Positions 27,004 through 35,718 of a stretch of DNA of 64,000 nt are shown piece by piece (within the stretch, counting starts at the first letter, position 1; each line of letters begins with the position of its first letter). Source of the DNA: Oscillospiraceae bacterium (GTDB lineage Bacteria > Bacillota > Clostridia > Oscillospirales > Ruminococcaceae); assembly GCA_017887325.1 (NCBI GenBank), contig JAGHIE010000002.1, forward strand, positions 186,001-250,000. The letters run 5' to 3'. A model generated the notes under the pieces. The model had not been told where the DNA came from, did no database searches, and worked only from the letters and a program-made list of their open reading frames with translations. The position numbers and the translations under genes are program-made.

Positions 27004-28284
27004 GTGAAAAAAAATATAAAATTTGATTTCAAAAACAGTAATATGTCAAGAGTTGTGGCTATACTAATCTCTATATTTGCCATTGCTTATTTTGTATATC
27101 AAATATATATGTTTACATATGTACCTTACGATACTGAAGTAGCTTTAGTTCATAAGTATACAGATCAAATAGATATTAATGGAATTGTTTTAAAAGAAGA
27201 ACAAGTTTTAGATAATTCTACATCTGGTATAGTTAAGTACACTAATATGGAATCATCTAAAATTGTTAGTGGTACAGAAATAGCAACCATATATTCTGAT
27301 TTAAATGATTTAAAAACAGCTGAATTGGTTAAGCAAAAACAAAAACAAGTAGATTTATTAACATCTACTGAGCAAAAAAAACAAGAAATAAAAAATAATA
27401 CACAAAATATTACTAGTAATATAAAACAACAACAAGTTTCCTTTGTACAAGCTCTTCAAGAAGATAACTTTAAATCATTAAATAATATAGAATATTCCAT
27501 GTTGGAACAAATGTTAAAACAAGAAGTTGTTATTAATGGCGATATTTCCTATACCCAACAAATTGATAATTTGAATAGTGAAATTCAACAATTATCAAGT
27601 ACTATATCTAATCAAGGAGTCATTGTTAATGCACCTGTTTCAGGATATTTTACTCCAAAAATTGACGGATTAGAAGGTATAACTTATGATGTAGCCACTA
27701 AAGATTTATCTGTTGATGCTGTAAATAACATTTTAAATCAAAAATATACTCCAGACACTAGCAAAGTTGGTAAAGTTATAACTTCTACTAACTGGAATTT
27801 TTTGGGTATATTTGATGCTAAATACATTGAAAAATTAAAAGAAGGAAATGATGTTGATTTAGTATTTCCGCAAAATCCTTCACACATTATAAATGCAAAA
27901 ATAGAAAAAATCACCTATAAAGAAGGTGACGAACAAGGAACTGTACTATTAAGTAGCAGTAACATGAGTGATGCTATAGTAGATCTAAGATTAGAAAGTC
28001 CTTCAATTATATTGAATGAAAGTAGTGGAATCAAAATTTCAAAAAGTGCTATAAGAATTATGGAGATTGAAGAAGAAACAGAAGATGGAAAAACTGTTAA
28101 GGTTTCAACTCCTGGAGTTTATGTAAGCATGGGACAAATTGTAAAATTCAAAAAAATTGATATAGATTTTGAAAATGATGAATATGCTATTTGTTCTGTT
28201 CAATCTGATAAAGACTATTTACAAATATATGATGAAATTATTCTAGAAGGTGACGATTTATATGATGGAAAACCAATTAGATAA
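27004..28284 (+). CDS. HlyD-like membrane fusion (adaptor) protein
   Basis: The 426-residue protein has one N-terminal transmembrane helix (about 17-36), a biotinyl-lipoyl-like beta region, a Gln/Lys-rich helical hairpin (about 105-200) and further beta barrel-like segments (the VNAPVSGYFTPKIDGLEG stretch at about 203-220 is lipoyl-like). This matches the layout of periplasmic adaptor proteins. No transporter gene is adjacent. It lies between hfq and the yggS-sepF-ylmH-divIVA division cluster, where a similar gene is found in other Clostridia. Its role is unknown; envelope or division work is inference. Start GTG 27004. Confidence 0.7.
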   Translation: MKKNIKFDFKNSNMSRVVAILISIFAIAYFVYQIYMFTYVPYDTEVALVHKYTDQIDINGIVLKEEQVLDNSTSGIVKYTNMESSKIVSGTEIATIYSDLNDLKTAELVKQKQKQVDLLTSTEQKKQEIKNNTQNITSNIKQQQVSFVQALQEDNFKSLNNIEYSMLEQMLKQEVVINGDISYTQQIDNLNSEIQQLSSTISNQGVIVNAPVSGYFTPKIDGLEGITYDVATKDLSVDAVNNILNQKYTPDTSKVGKVITSTNWNFLGIFDAKYIEKLKEGNDVDLVFPQNPSHIINAKIEKITYKEGDEQGTVLLSSSNMSDAIVDLRLESPSIILNESSGIKISKSAIRIMEIEEETEDGKTVKVSTPGVYVSMGQIVKFKKIDIDFENDEYAICSVQSDKDYLQIYDEIILEGDDLYDGKPIR

Positions 28285-28966
28285 TATTGTTAAAGAAAAT
28301 ATCAAAAGATTATTTTTTGAAGTTAATGAATCTTTAATAAAAAATAATAGAAAAAAAGAGTCTTTACAGATAATGGCAGTTACAAAAACTGTTGATCCAC
28401 ATCTAATAAATATAGCAATAGAAAATGGTATTACTTTATTGGGAGAAAATAGAGTTCAAGAATATCTATCAAAAAAAGATCAGTATTTAGATAATGCTAA
28501 AGTACATTTTATTGGCAATTTACAAAGTAATAAAGTAAAATATATAATTAATAATGTAGATATGATTGAATCTGTTTCTTCATTAAAATTAGCCAAAGAA
28601 ATTAATAGATATTCTATAAAAGAAAATATAAAGAAAGATATTCTTCTAGAAGTAAATATTGGCAAAGAAGATAATAAAGGTGGTTTTTTGCTTCAAGATT
28701 TACAATATGCTTTAGAGGAAATCTCACAAATGAGTAATATTAAAGTAAATGGTTTAATGTGTATACCACCCAAAATTAATGTTGAACGATATTTTTATGA
28801 AATGGAAAAAATTTTTATTGACATTCAGTCTAAAAAAATAGATAATATAAATATGAGTATTTTGTCTATGGGTATGTCAAATGACTATAAATTGGCAATA
28901 AAATATAATTCTAACATAATAAGAATCGGCACTGCATTATTTGGTAAAAGAGATTATGCAGTGTGA
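28262..28966 (+). CDS. Pyridoxal-phosphate-binding YggS-family protein
   Basis: The family binds PLP and keeps B6 vitamers and amino-acid pools in balance; it is not a known racemase. The 234-residue protein starts at ATG 28262, 11 bases after AGAAGG; an alternative GTG lies at 28250. The PLP lysine is Lys42 in AVTKT. Other family motifs are GENRVQEY, HFIGNLQSNK, and the C-terminal LSMGMSNDYKLAI and RIGTALFGKR. It overlaps the HlyD-like gene by 23 bases and precedes sepF, as in most Firmicutes. Confidence 0.93.
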   Translation: MMENQLDNIVKENIKRLFFEVNESLIKNNRKKESLQIMAVTKTVDPHLINIAIENGITLLGENRVQEYLSKKDQYLDNAKVHFIGNLQSNKVKYIINNVDMIESVSSLKLAKEINRYSIKENIKKDILLEVNIGKEDNKGGFLLQDLQYALEEISQMSNIKVNGLMCIPPKINVERYFYEMEKIFIDIQSKKIDNINMSILSMGMSNDYKLAIKYNSNIIRIGTALFGKRDYAV

Positions 28967-29024
28967 TTTTGGTTGTTTTTAATTTTGAATTAATGAGATT
29001 TATATATAATTTGGAGGTTTTCTT

Positions 29025-29537
29025 ATGAGTAAAAATAACAAAGAGAAAAATTTTAAAGATAAATTCATGGGTTTTTTTGTATCTGATGAGTTTGATGAAA
29101 ACGATGAGTATGAGCCAATGGATGATATGGAACAAGAATATGAAGAAGATAATCAATCATATTCAAATAATGATATGAATAATAATACTAAATACACTCG
29201 TGCTAACTCTCAAACTTCAACAAGAAATACTAATTCTGTAAATTTTCAAAATAGTGGTCAACTTAGAGTAAGAGTAGCAAAACCTGAAAGATTTGAAGAA
29301 GCTAAAGAAATAGCTAACTACTTAAATGATAAATATACAGTTGTATTAAATCTAGAATCTGCAACAAAAGATTTAAGCAGAAGACTTATAGACTTTTTAA
29401 GCGGTGTTGCTTATGCAAATAATGGACGAATCAAAGCTGTTGCAAATAATACATTTATTATAACACCACACAATGTGGATGTAACAGGTGATGATTTATG
29501 GCAAACATATGAAACAGAAGAAGAATATATGAACTAG
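29025..29537 (+). CDS. sepF: Cell division protein SepF
   Basis: SepF assembles into rings at the division site and links FtsZ filaments to the membrane. The 170-residue protein has an N-terminal amphipathic helix (residues 1-20), an acidic Asn-rich linker (about 25-75) and the SepF core (about 78-160) with YTVVLNLE, RRLIDFLSGVAYA and NTFIITP. TTGGAGG precedes the ATG. Confidence 0.95.
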   Translation: MSKNNKEKNFKDKFMGFFVSDEFDENDEYEPMDDMEQEYEEDNQSYSNNDMNNNTKYTRANSQTSTRNTNSVNFQNSGQLRVRVAKPERFEEAKEIANYLNDKYTVVLNLESATKDLSRRLIDFLSGVAYANNGRIKAVANNTFIITPHNVDVTGDDLWQTYETEEEYMN

Positions 29538-29541
29538 TAGT

Positions 29542-29883
29542 ATGAATAAAATCGATAAAGAAGATCATTTCTTTAAATCTCGTATAAGCAATCTTGTCCA
29601 AACTATTAGTGACAAAAACTATCCTAAGTTTTCTTACTTTTTAGATGAACATCAAGTATGTTTAGCTCAAGAAGTATTAAACAATTTAAAATGTAAAAAT
29701 TATATTTTTTACGGTCACGATAATAATTTTCAAAGATTAATGTTATGTGTTTACCCAGATTATTTAGACCCAAACGATATTGATTGGCCTATTTCTATAT
29801 TAAATTTTTCATATAACAAAAACTATACTTTATCTCACAAAGATTTTTTGGGAGCTTTAATGTCCTTACAAATCAAAAGATAG
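29542..29883 (+). CDS. ylmH: YlmH N-terminal part (interrupted by an in-frame TAG)
   Basis: This 113-residue piece matches the N-terminal domain of YlmH, an RNA-binding protein of the division cluster linked to ribosome quality control. It ends with LGALMSLQIKR, then TAG at 29881-29883. In full-length YlmH that block runs on directly into a (L/I)GDI-type sequence, and here the next codons in the same frame read L-V-G-D-M. Together with the following frame it reconstitutes a full-length YlmH of about 250 residues. TAG is an ordinary stop in this genome (plsC and recX end in TAG). So it is a broken gene, a two-part protein or a read-through case. No Shine-Dalgarno sequence precedes the ATG; it starts 4 bases after sepF. 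Confidence 0.8.
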   Translation: MNKIDKEDHFFKSRISNLVQTISDKNYPKFSYFLDEHQVCLAQEVLNNLKCKNYIFYGHDNNFQRLMLCVYPDYLDPNDIDWPISILNFSYNKNYTLSHKDFLGALMSLQIKR

Positions 29884-30300
29884 TTGGTAGGTGATATGAA
29901 AATTTCATCTGGAATAACGCAAATTGTTGTACATAATAATTGTCGTGACTTCATTTTAAACAATGTAAATAAAGTGGGTAGAGTAGGTGTTTCTATAGAT
30001 GTTATAGACAATTTTACTCTAAACACTGATGTTAAATTTAAGGATATAAGTGGTACAATAGCATCGTTCAGAATTGATAACATAGTAGCTTTGGTAACAA
30101 AATTAAGCAGAAGTAAATCTGTAGAAATAATAAAAGCATCTAAAGTTAGTATTAATCATAAAGAGATTATTGACTCAAGCTGTGTGGTGAATTTTAATGA
30201 TGTAATTACTATACGAGGATATGGAAAATATATAGTTTGTTCTGATGCAAAAAAGACAAAAAAAGATCGTTATCATGTGACTATTCAAAAATATATTTAG
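29884..30300 (+). CDS. ylmH: YlmH C-terminal part with S4 RNA-binding domain (downstream of TAG)
   Basis: The frame continues for 138 residues immediately after the TAG, in the same phase. It contains the middle domain and a C-terminal S4 domain (about residues 60-125) including SRSKSVEIIKASKVSIN and the RGYGKYIV block. The sequence shows no other damage, which argues that the interruption is recent, or that this half is still translated, perhaps from TTG 29884 by termination-reinitiation or from ATG 29896. GGAGG of divIVA follows directly after the stop. Confidence 0.78.
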   Translation: MVGDMKISSGITQIVVHNNCRDFILNNVNKVGRVGVSIDVIDNFTLNTDVKFKDISGTIASFRIDNIVALVTKLSRSKSVEIIKASKVSINHKEIIDSSCVVNFNDVITIRGYGKYIVCSDAKKTKKDRYHVTIQKYI

Positions 30301-30313
30301 GGAGGAACTTGTT

Positions 30314-31225
30314 GTGAATATAAATGATATTAAATCAAAACAATTTGACACAGTTAAACGAGGATATAATCCAGAAGATGTTGACATTTTTTTAAGAGAA
30401 ATCGTTAGATTTATTGATAAATTAGGCGACGAAAAAACAGAATTACTTAAAAAGATGGAAATTTTAGCTAATAAAGTAGAAGAATATAAAAAAGATGAAG
30501 AAAGTATTCAAGAAGCTTTATTAGGCGCTCAAAAATTAGGTAAAAGTGTTTTAAATAGAGCTCAAGAAAAAGCTGATGAATTAGAAAGAGAATCTCAAGA
30601 AAAAGCAGATAACATGTTATCTGTTGCTAGAGAAGAATCAGATAAATTGTTAAATGATGCAAAATCAGTTGCCCAAGATTTATTAGTTAAAGCTAAAACA
30701 GAATCTACAAGAATGATTGCTGAAGCTCAACAACAAGTAGAAACTATAATAAAAACAAGTAAATATGAAATAGAAAAAGAAAAAAATAATTTAATCAGAG
30801 TTCAAAAAGAAGTATCAACTTTCAAAACTTCTTTATTAGATTTATATCGTTCTCATATTGATCTAATTAAAAATCTTCCAGAAATTGAGGAAAGTGAAGA
30901 AAAAGAACAAAAAGCAAGAGATTTAGATAACGAAATTTATGAACAAAAACGTTCTGAAGTAAATGAACAAAGAAAATTAGAACAAAAAGAAAACAATCCT
31001 GAACCTATTTCTATAGAATTTAAAAAGAACGATTCTCCTAAACCTGAAATTGTTACAGAAGTTATCGAAGCTCCTAAACATGAAGGTAGAGAATTAACTG
31101 AGAAAGAAAAAAGCATAGTAGAAAAAGCAAAAAAAGATATTTTAACTGATACTGTTGAAATTGCTAAAGAACATTATGTAAGAAAATTCAGTGAATTAAA
31201 ATTCGGAGAAAATTCAAAAAAATAA
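30314..31225 (+). CDS. divIVA: DivIVA domain protein
   Basis: DivIVA binds curved membranes at poles and septa. The 303-residue protein starts at GTG 30314, eight bases after GGAGG. The N-terminal lipid-binding region has KSKQFDTVKRGYNPEDVD (about 7-24). Residues 30-185 form long coiled coils with many Ala/Glu/Lys heptads. A C-terminal tail is Glu/Lys-rich with prolines. It is the last gene before a terminator in the division cluster. Alternative roles in spore-related chromosome anchoring are known for the family. Confidence 0.92.
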   Translation: MNINDIKSKQFDTVKRGYNPEDVDIFLREIVRFIDKLGDEKTELLKKMEILANKVEEYKKDEESIQEALLGAQKLGKSVLNRAQEKADELERESQEKADNMLSVAREESDKLLNDAKSVAQDLLVKAKTESTRMIAEAQQQVETIIKTSKYEIEKEKNNLIRVQKEVSTFKTSLLDLYRSHIDLIKNLPEIEESEEKEQKARDLDNEIYEQKRSEVNEQRKLEQKENNPEPISIEFKKNDSPKPEIVTEVIEAPKHEGRELTEKEKSIVEKAKKDILTDTVEIAKEHYVRKFSELKFGENSKK

Positions 31226-31238
31226 TTTATTAAGATAA

Positions 31239-31267
31239 AAAATGCCGTTATTTTATAGCGGCATTTT
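31239..31267 (+). terminator. Terminator after divIVA
   Basis: Arms AAAATGCCGTTA and TAGCGGCATTTT (one G-T pair) with a 5-base loop. Confidence 0.85.
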
Positions 31268-31299
31268 GATTATGTAAAATTATAAAGGAAAACTTAACT

Positions 31300-31821
31300 A
31301 TGAAAAAATTTAATATTAAAAAAAGCATTATATTAATTGTAAGTGCATTGGCTCTTATAGGATTAGATCAATTTTTTAAACACTTAGCTGTAGAATATCT
31401 AAAACCTATTGGCAGTAAGGTTATAATAAAAAATATCTTTTCTTTAACCTATATACAAAATGATGGTGCAGCTTTCGGTTTGTTTGCAGGAAATAAATTT
31501 CTTTTAATTTGGTTAACAGCACTTGTATTATTATGTCTAATTATAGCTGTATTTTTAAACAAAATAAAAAGTAACTTCTTATTTATTTCCTTTATTCTTA
31601 TAATCGGTGGTGGCATTGGAAATTTAATTGATAGAATCTTCTTGGGCTACGTTGTGGATTATTTGCATATTACCTGTATAAATTTTGCTATATTTAATTT
31701 TGCAGATTGTTGTGTTGTTATTGGTACAATTTTATTAATTATCTATTTCTTATTTTTTGATAATAAAAATACTTTAGAAAAACCTTGTCATGAAAATAAT
31801 GAGGAGAATATAAATGGATAA
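31300..31821 (+). CDS. lspA: Lipoprotein signal peptidase (signal peptidase II)
   Basis: LspA cleaves signal peptides of prolipoproteins after Lgt has added diacylglycerol; Lgt is encoded at 46 kb and several lipoproteins lie in this window. The 173-residue protein has four hydrophobic helices and the conserved NDGAAFGLF, GNLIDR and FNFAD motifs, with catalytic aspartates Asp111 and Asp136. The C-terminal tail is polar and short. It overlaps the next gene by 8 bases. Confidence 0.95.
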   Translation: MKKFNIKKSIILIVSALALIGLDQFFKHLAVEYLKPIGSKVIIKNIFSLTYIQNDGAAFGLFAGNKFLLIWLTALVLLCLIIAVFLNKIKSNFLFISFILIIGGGIGNLIDRIFLGYVVDYLHITCINFAIFNFADCCVVIGTILLIIYFLFFDNKNTLEKPCHENNEENING

Positions 31822-32734
31822 CTTTAAATTTATCACAGAAGAAAATGATATTGGTATAAGAATAGATAAGTTTTTATCTACAAAATTTACTGACAAAACA
31901 AGAAGTGCTTTGCAAAAATATATCGAAAATGAATTAGTTTTAGCAAATGAAAAGCCTATATCAAAAAATTATAAAATAAAAAAACCTGATATTATATCTG
32001 TTAATATTCCTAACCCAATTGATGTAGATATTAAACCTGAAAATATAAAATTAGATATAGTTTATGAAGACGATTATTTATTAGTAGTCAATAAACCTAA
32101 AGGAATGGTTGTCCATCCTGCACCTGGTAATTATGAAGGTACTCTAGTAAATGCTTTAATGTACCATTGTGGTGACTCTTTATCTGGAATTAATGGTGAA
32201 ATACGACCAGGAATAGTGCACAGAATAGATAAAAATACATCTGGATTATTGATGGTTGCTAAAAATGATACTGCACACCAATCACTTGCTGAACAAATAA
32301 AGGAACATAGTTTTTTAAGAGAATATGAGGCTATTGTTTATGGTAATATAAAAGACGATAGTGGTACTATTAATGCTCCAATAGGTCGTAGTAAAAACGA
32401 TAGAAAAAAAATGTGCATAACTGATAGAAACTCTAAAGAAGCAATAACACATTTCAAAGTTTTAGAAAGATTTGGAAATTTTACTCATGTGAAATTCAAA
32501 CTAGAAACAGGAAGGACTCATCAAATAAGAGTTCATATGGCATATATGGGAAATCCTATTGCAGGTGATGATGTTTATGGTCCTAAAAAAGTTATAACAA
32601 AACTAAATGGACAATGTCTTCATGCAAAAACATTAGGATTTGTTCATCCTAAAACAAATGAATTTATGAAATTTGATTCTGAATTACCAGATTACTTTAA
32701 TAAATTCTTATCTCAACTAAAAAATAATAAATAA
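31814..32734 (+). CDS. rluD: 23S rRNA pseudouridine synthase RluD-type
   Basis: The 306-residue enzyme has an N-terminal S4 domain (about 15-70) and the catalytic motif HRIDKNTSG with Asp139. The GRTHQIRVHMAYMGNPIAGD block follows. The lspA-rluD pairing is usual in Firmicutes. It is a paralogue of the reverse gene at 16.1 kb. The target is probably helix 69 of 23S rRNA, inferred from the family. GAGGAG precedes the ATG within lspA. Confidence 0.93.
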   Translation: MDNFKFITEENDIGIRIDKFLSTKFTDKTRSALQKYIENELVLANEKPISKNYKIKKPDIISVNIPNPIDVDIKPENIKLDIVYEDDYLLVVNKPKGMVVHPAPGNYEGTLVNALMYHCGDSLSGINGEIRPGIVHRIDKNTSGLLMVAKNDTAHQSLAEQIKEHSFLREYEAIVYGNIKDDSGTINAPIGRSKNDRKKMCITDRNSKEAITHFKVLERFGNFTHVKFKLETGRTHQIRVHMAYMGNPIAGDDVYGPKKVITKLNGQCLHAKTLGFVHPKTNEFMKFDSELPDYFNKFLSQLKNNK

Positions 32735-32742
32735 ATTTTATC

Positions 32743-32779
32743 AAAAAAACATATCTTATAATATAAGATATGTTTTTTA
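32743..32779 (+). terminator. Terminator after rluD
   Basis: A long AT-rich inverted repeat around ACATATCTTATA with an A run before and a T run after. Confidence 0.85.
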
Positions 32780-32810
32780 TGTTATCAACATATTATATAT
32801 ATAAAGATTG

Positions 32811-32826
32811 TAATTGTTAACAATTA
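32811..32826. promoter_or_regulatory. Perfect 16-bp palindrome upstream of the rnf promoter
   Basis: TAATTGTTAACAATTA is a perfect palindrome centred between 32818 and 32819, ending 13 bases before the -35 of the rnf promoter. It contains both Rex half-sites fused without their 4-base spacer. A DNA-binding regulator is inferred; which one is unknown. Confidence 0.5.
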
Positions 32827-32839
32827 TTACAGTATTATA

Positions 32840-32868
32840 TTGACATTATATGTATAAACCTTTAAAAT
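32840..32868 (+). promoter_or_regulatory. Promoter of the rnf operon
   Basis: TTGACA (32840-32845), 17 bases, TAAAAT (32863-32868), 42 bases before rnfC. Confidence 0.85.
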
Positions 32869-32910
32869 TAGTATGATTGGTTAAAAAATGAATATATTAA
32901 GGAGATAAAT

Positions 32911-34224
32911 ATGGGAATATATTTTTTTAAAAAAATCCAAAAAGGTGCTCATGTTCCTCATATGAAAAATACTGAAGACATGTCTTTTGTTAGATTAGAC
33001 AAATTTTCAGAAATTAAAATTCCAATGAGACAACATATGGGCAGTGTGTGTAAACCTTTAGTTAAAATTGGTGATTATGTAAAGCTTGGACAAAAGATAG
33101 GTGATAGTGAAAGTAACTTTTCTGCGCCTATACATGCAAGTTGTTCTGGTACAGTTAAAAAAATAGATAATATAAAAACTGTATCTGGTGAAATGATCCA
33201 AACAGTAATTATTGAGAATGATGAGAAATATGAAATAAGTGAAGAAGTAAAAATTCCACAAATAAATAATAAAGAAGATTTCATAAAAGCAATTAGAGAA
33301 TCTGGTATTGTAGGATTAGGTGGAGCTGGTTTTCCAACACATGTAAAACTAGACTATAAAGGTAATTCTAAAATAGAAAAATTAGTTGTAAACTGTGCTG
33401 AATGTGAACCATACATAACTTCTGACTATAGAGAATGTATAGAAGACACAGATAATATATTATATGGTATTGAATGTGTAAAGAAATACTTAGGTATATC
33501 AAAAGTTTATTTTGGAATCGAATCAAACAAACCTAAAGCAATAAAATTATTAAAAACATTGACAAAAGATGATGATAATTTTAATGTTATTACTTTAAAA
33601 TCTTTATATCCTCAAGGTGCTGAAAAAACTATAATTTATGCTACAACTGGCATTGTTGTAGAAAGTGGAAAATTACCTGCCGACTGTGGTGTATTAGTAA
33701 TGAATGTTTCAACACTTGGATTTATCGGTAATTATATAAAAACAGGAATGCCTTTAGTTGAAAGAAAAATCACAGTTGATGGTGACGCAATTAATAAACC
33801 TAATAATTTAATTGTTCCTATAGGCGCTCCTATAAATGAAATATTAGATTATTGTGAATGTAAAAATGATTTAGTAAAAAAAGTTTTAATGGGTGGACCT
33901 ATGATGGGAATAAGTGTTGCTGATATAACAACACCTGTTATAAAAAATAATAATGCAATACTAGCATTTACCGAAAAAATGTGTAAAAAAGAAGAAGTAT
34001 CTTCTTGCATCAAATGTGGTAAATGTATTTCAGTTTGTCCAATGAATTTAATGCCTGCTGGTCTTGAAAAAGCTTATGACAAAAAAGACTTTGAAAAGCT
34101 CAATGACTTAGCAATAAATTTATGTATTAATTGTGGTTGTTGTAGTTATATCTGTCCTGCAAACAGACCTTTAGCTCAAAAAAATCAATTAGCTAAAACA
34201 CTTTTAAGAAATAAAAACAAATAA
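32911..34224 (+). CDS. rnfC: Rnf complex subunit RnfC
   Basis: RnfC is the peripheral NADH- and FMN-binding, iron-sulphur subunit of the ferredoxin:NAD+ oxidoreductase. The 437-residue protein has the GLGGAGFPTHVKL nucleotide-binding loop (about residues 132-144), the NCAECEPY block, and two 4Fe-4S ferredoxin motifs near the C-terminus (CIKCGKCISVCP and CINCGCCSYICP). AAGGAGAT precedes the ATG. It begins the six-gene operon in the standard clostridial order. Confidence 0.95.
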   Translation: MGIYFFKKIQKGAHVPHMKNTEDMSFVRLDKFSEIKIPMRQHMGSVCKPLVKIGDYVKLGQKIGDSESNFSAPIHASCSGTVKKIDNIKTVSGEMIQTVIIENDEKYEISEEVKIPQINNKEDFIKAIRESGIVGLGGAGFPTHVKLDYKGNSKIEKLVVNCAECEPYITSDYRECIEDTDNILYGIECVKKYLGISKVYFGIESNKPKAIKLLKTLTKDDDNFNVITLKSLYPQGAEKTIIYATTGIVVESGKLPADCGVLVMNVSTLGFIGNYIKTGMPLVERKITVDGDAINKPNNLIVPIGAPINEILDYCECKNDLVKKVLMGGPMMGISVADITTPVIKNNNAILAFTEKMCKKEEVSSCIKCGKCISVCPMNLMPAGLEKAYDKKDFEKLNDLAINLCINCGCCSYICPANRPLAQKNQLAKTLLRNKNK

Positions 34225-34240
34225 TGATTGGAGTATTAAT

Positions 34241-35173
34241 ATGAGTAATTTTATAGTATCACCCTCACCACATATATCTTCACCTATAAATACTAGAAAA
34301 ATCATGTTAGATGTATTAATAGCATTAGTTCCTGCATTAATAGCAAGTATAATATTTTTTGGAGTGCGAGCTTTCATTGTAACTATTGTATGTGCATTAT
34401 CATGTGTTATTTTTGAATATCTTGCTAGAAGATTAATGAAACGCAATAATACAATATCAGATTTAAGTGCAGTTGTTACTGGCGTTTTATTAGCCTTTAA
34501 TCTTCCAGTAACTATCCCATTATGGATAGCTGTTTTAGGTAGTTTCTTTGCAATAGTAGTTGTAAAACAATTATTCGGTGGAATAGGACAAAACTTTGCA
34601 AACCCTGCAATAACAGGTAGAATATTTTTATTCGTATCTTTTGCAGTACATATGACAACATGGGTTAAACCATTTTATTATACTAATAAAGTTGATATGG
34701 TTTCTAGCGCTACACCTTTAGTAAATATGGATGGTGTGAGTACATTAGATTTATTTTTAGGTAATGTCGGTGGATGTTTGGGAGAAACTAGTGCATTGGC
34801 TTTGATTATTGGTGGAATATATTTAGTAATCAAAAAAGTTATTTCTCCAATTATTCCTCTAACATATATTTCAACTGTGTTTATACTTACATTAGTATTA
34901 GGTGAAAATCCTTTAAACCAAATATTTGCTGGTGGTTTAATGTTGGGGGCAATATTCATGGCAACTGACTATTCTACATCTCCTTCTACTAATAAAGGTA
35001 AATTTATATTTGCAATTGGTTGTGGATTAATCACTGTAGCTATTAGACTATTTGGAAATTATCCTGAAGGTGTTTCCTTTGCAATATTATTTATGAATGT
35101 AGTTTGTCCTTTAATAGATAGAGCTACTGCAACAAAACCTTTTGGATTAGTTAAAAATAAAGGAGGAAAATAA
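34241..35173 (+). CDS. rnfD: Rnf complex subunit RnfD
   Basis: The 310-residue membrane subunit has about eight to ten hydrophobic helices and the flavinylation motif SSATPL, in which Thr158 would carry covalent FMN. N-terminal VSPSPHI and NPAITGR are typical of the family. It takes part in electron transfer coupled to Na+ or H+ export. It follows rnfC by 16 bases. Confidence 0.95.
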   Translation: MSNFIVSPSPHISSPINTRKIMLDVLIALVPALIASIIFFGVRAFIVTIVCALSCVIFEYLARRLMKRNNTISDLSAVVTGVLLAFNLPVTIPLWIAVLGSFFAIVVVKQLFGGIGQNFANPAITGRIFLFVSFAVHMTTWVKPFYYTNKVDMVSSATPLVNMDGVSTLDLFLGNVGGCLGETSALALIIGGIYLVIKKVISPIIPLTYISTVFILTLVLGENPLNQIFAGGLMLGAIFMATDYSTSPSTNKGKFIFAIGCGLITVAIRLFGNYPEGVSFAILFMNVVCPLIDRATATKPFGLVKNKGGK

Positions 35174-35174
35174 T

Positions 35175-35717
35175 ATGAAAAACATGAAAAATATTATTGT
35201 CCCAACTATCGTTTTAACAATAATATCCACAATTATAGCAGTATTATTGGCATTAACATATAATTTAACTGGTGTTGGCAATTTAGGTACAGGATTAACA
35301 GATGAAGAATTATCCGAGTATGCTAATATAATACCTAATTGTAAAAAATTAGAACTAGTAGAATATACATCAGAAGAAAAAGATCTACTAGGTATTTATA
35401 CAAATGAAAGTAAAGAAAACTTGGTTTTACATATAAAAACAGCTGGTTATGCTGGTAAAAGTAAACCTATAGAAGCATTAGTTGGTTTCAATTCCGATGG
35501 GAGTATTACAAACGTAAAAGTTATCGCTTGTCCTGAAACTCCTGGTCTTGGTACAAAAATACAAGATGAAAAATATCTAGAAAATTATGTTGGGGTTAAA
35601 GAAACAGCTAATGATGTTGATACAATAACAAGTGCAACAATATCATCTAAAGCTTTAAGATCCGGAGTTGAATTTGCTTTAAAACAATTTGAAGTAGTAA
35701 AGGAGGCTGTTTTATAA
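35175..35717 (+). CDS. rnfG: Rnf complex subunit RnfG
   Basis: The 180-residue protein has one N-terminal transmembrane helix (about 6-28) and an extracellular FMN-binding domain. The flavinylation segment reads D-x-I-T-S-A-T-I-S-S near residue 155, with Ser where many relatives have Gly. The covalent flavin would be added by ApbE, which is not in this window. Start ATG 35175 follows rnfD by one base after GGAGG. Confidence 0.93.
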   Translation: MKNMKNIIVPTIVLTIISTIIAVLLALTYNLTGVGNLGTGLTDEELSEYANIIPNCKKLELVEYTSEEKDLLGIYTNESKENLVLHIKTAGYAGKSKPIEALVGFNSDGSITNVKVIACPETPGLGTKIQDEKYLENYVGVKETANDVDTITSATISSKALRSGVEFALKQFEVVKEAVL

Positions 35718-35718
35718 T

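Noticed and set aside
29881-29883. Reassigned TAG codon (for example pyrrolysine or glutamine)
   Set aside because: TAG is the natural stop of plsC (828-830), recX (11691-11693) and other intact genes here, so general reassignment is not supported. Local read-through remains open.
32811-32826. Canonical Rex operator before rnfC
   Set aside because: The half-sites are fused without the 4-base spacer of the TTGTTAA-N4-TTAACAA consensus, so it is kept only as an unassigned palindrome.
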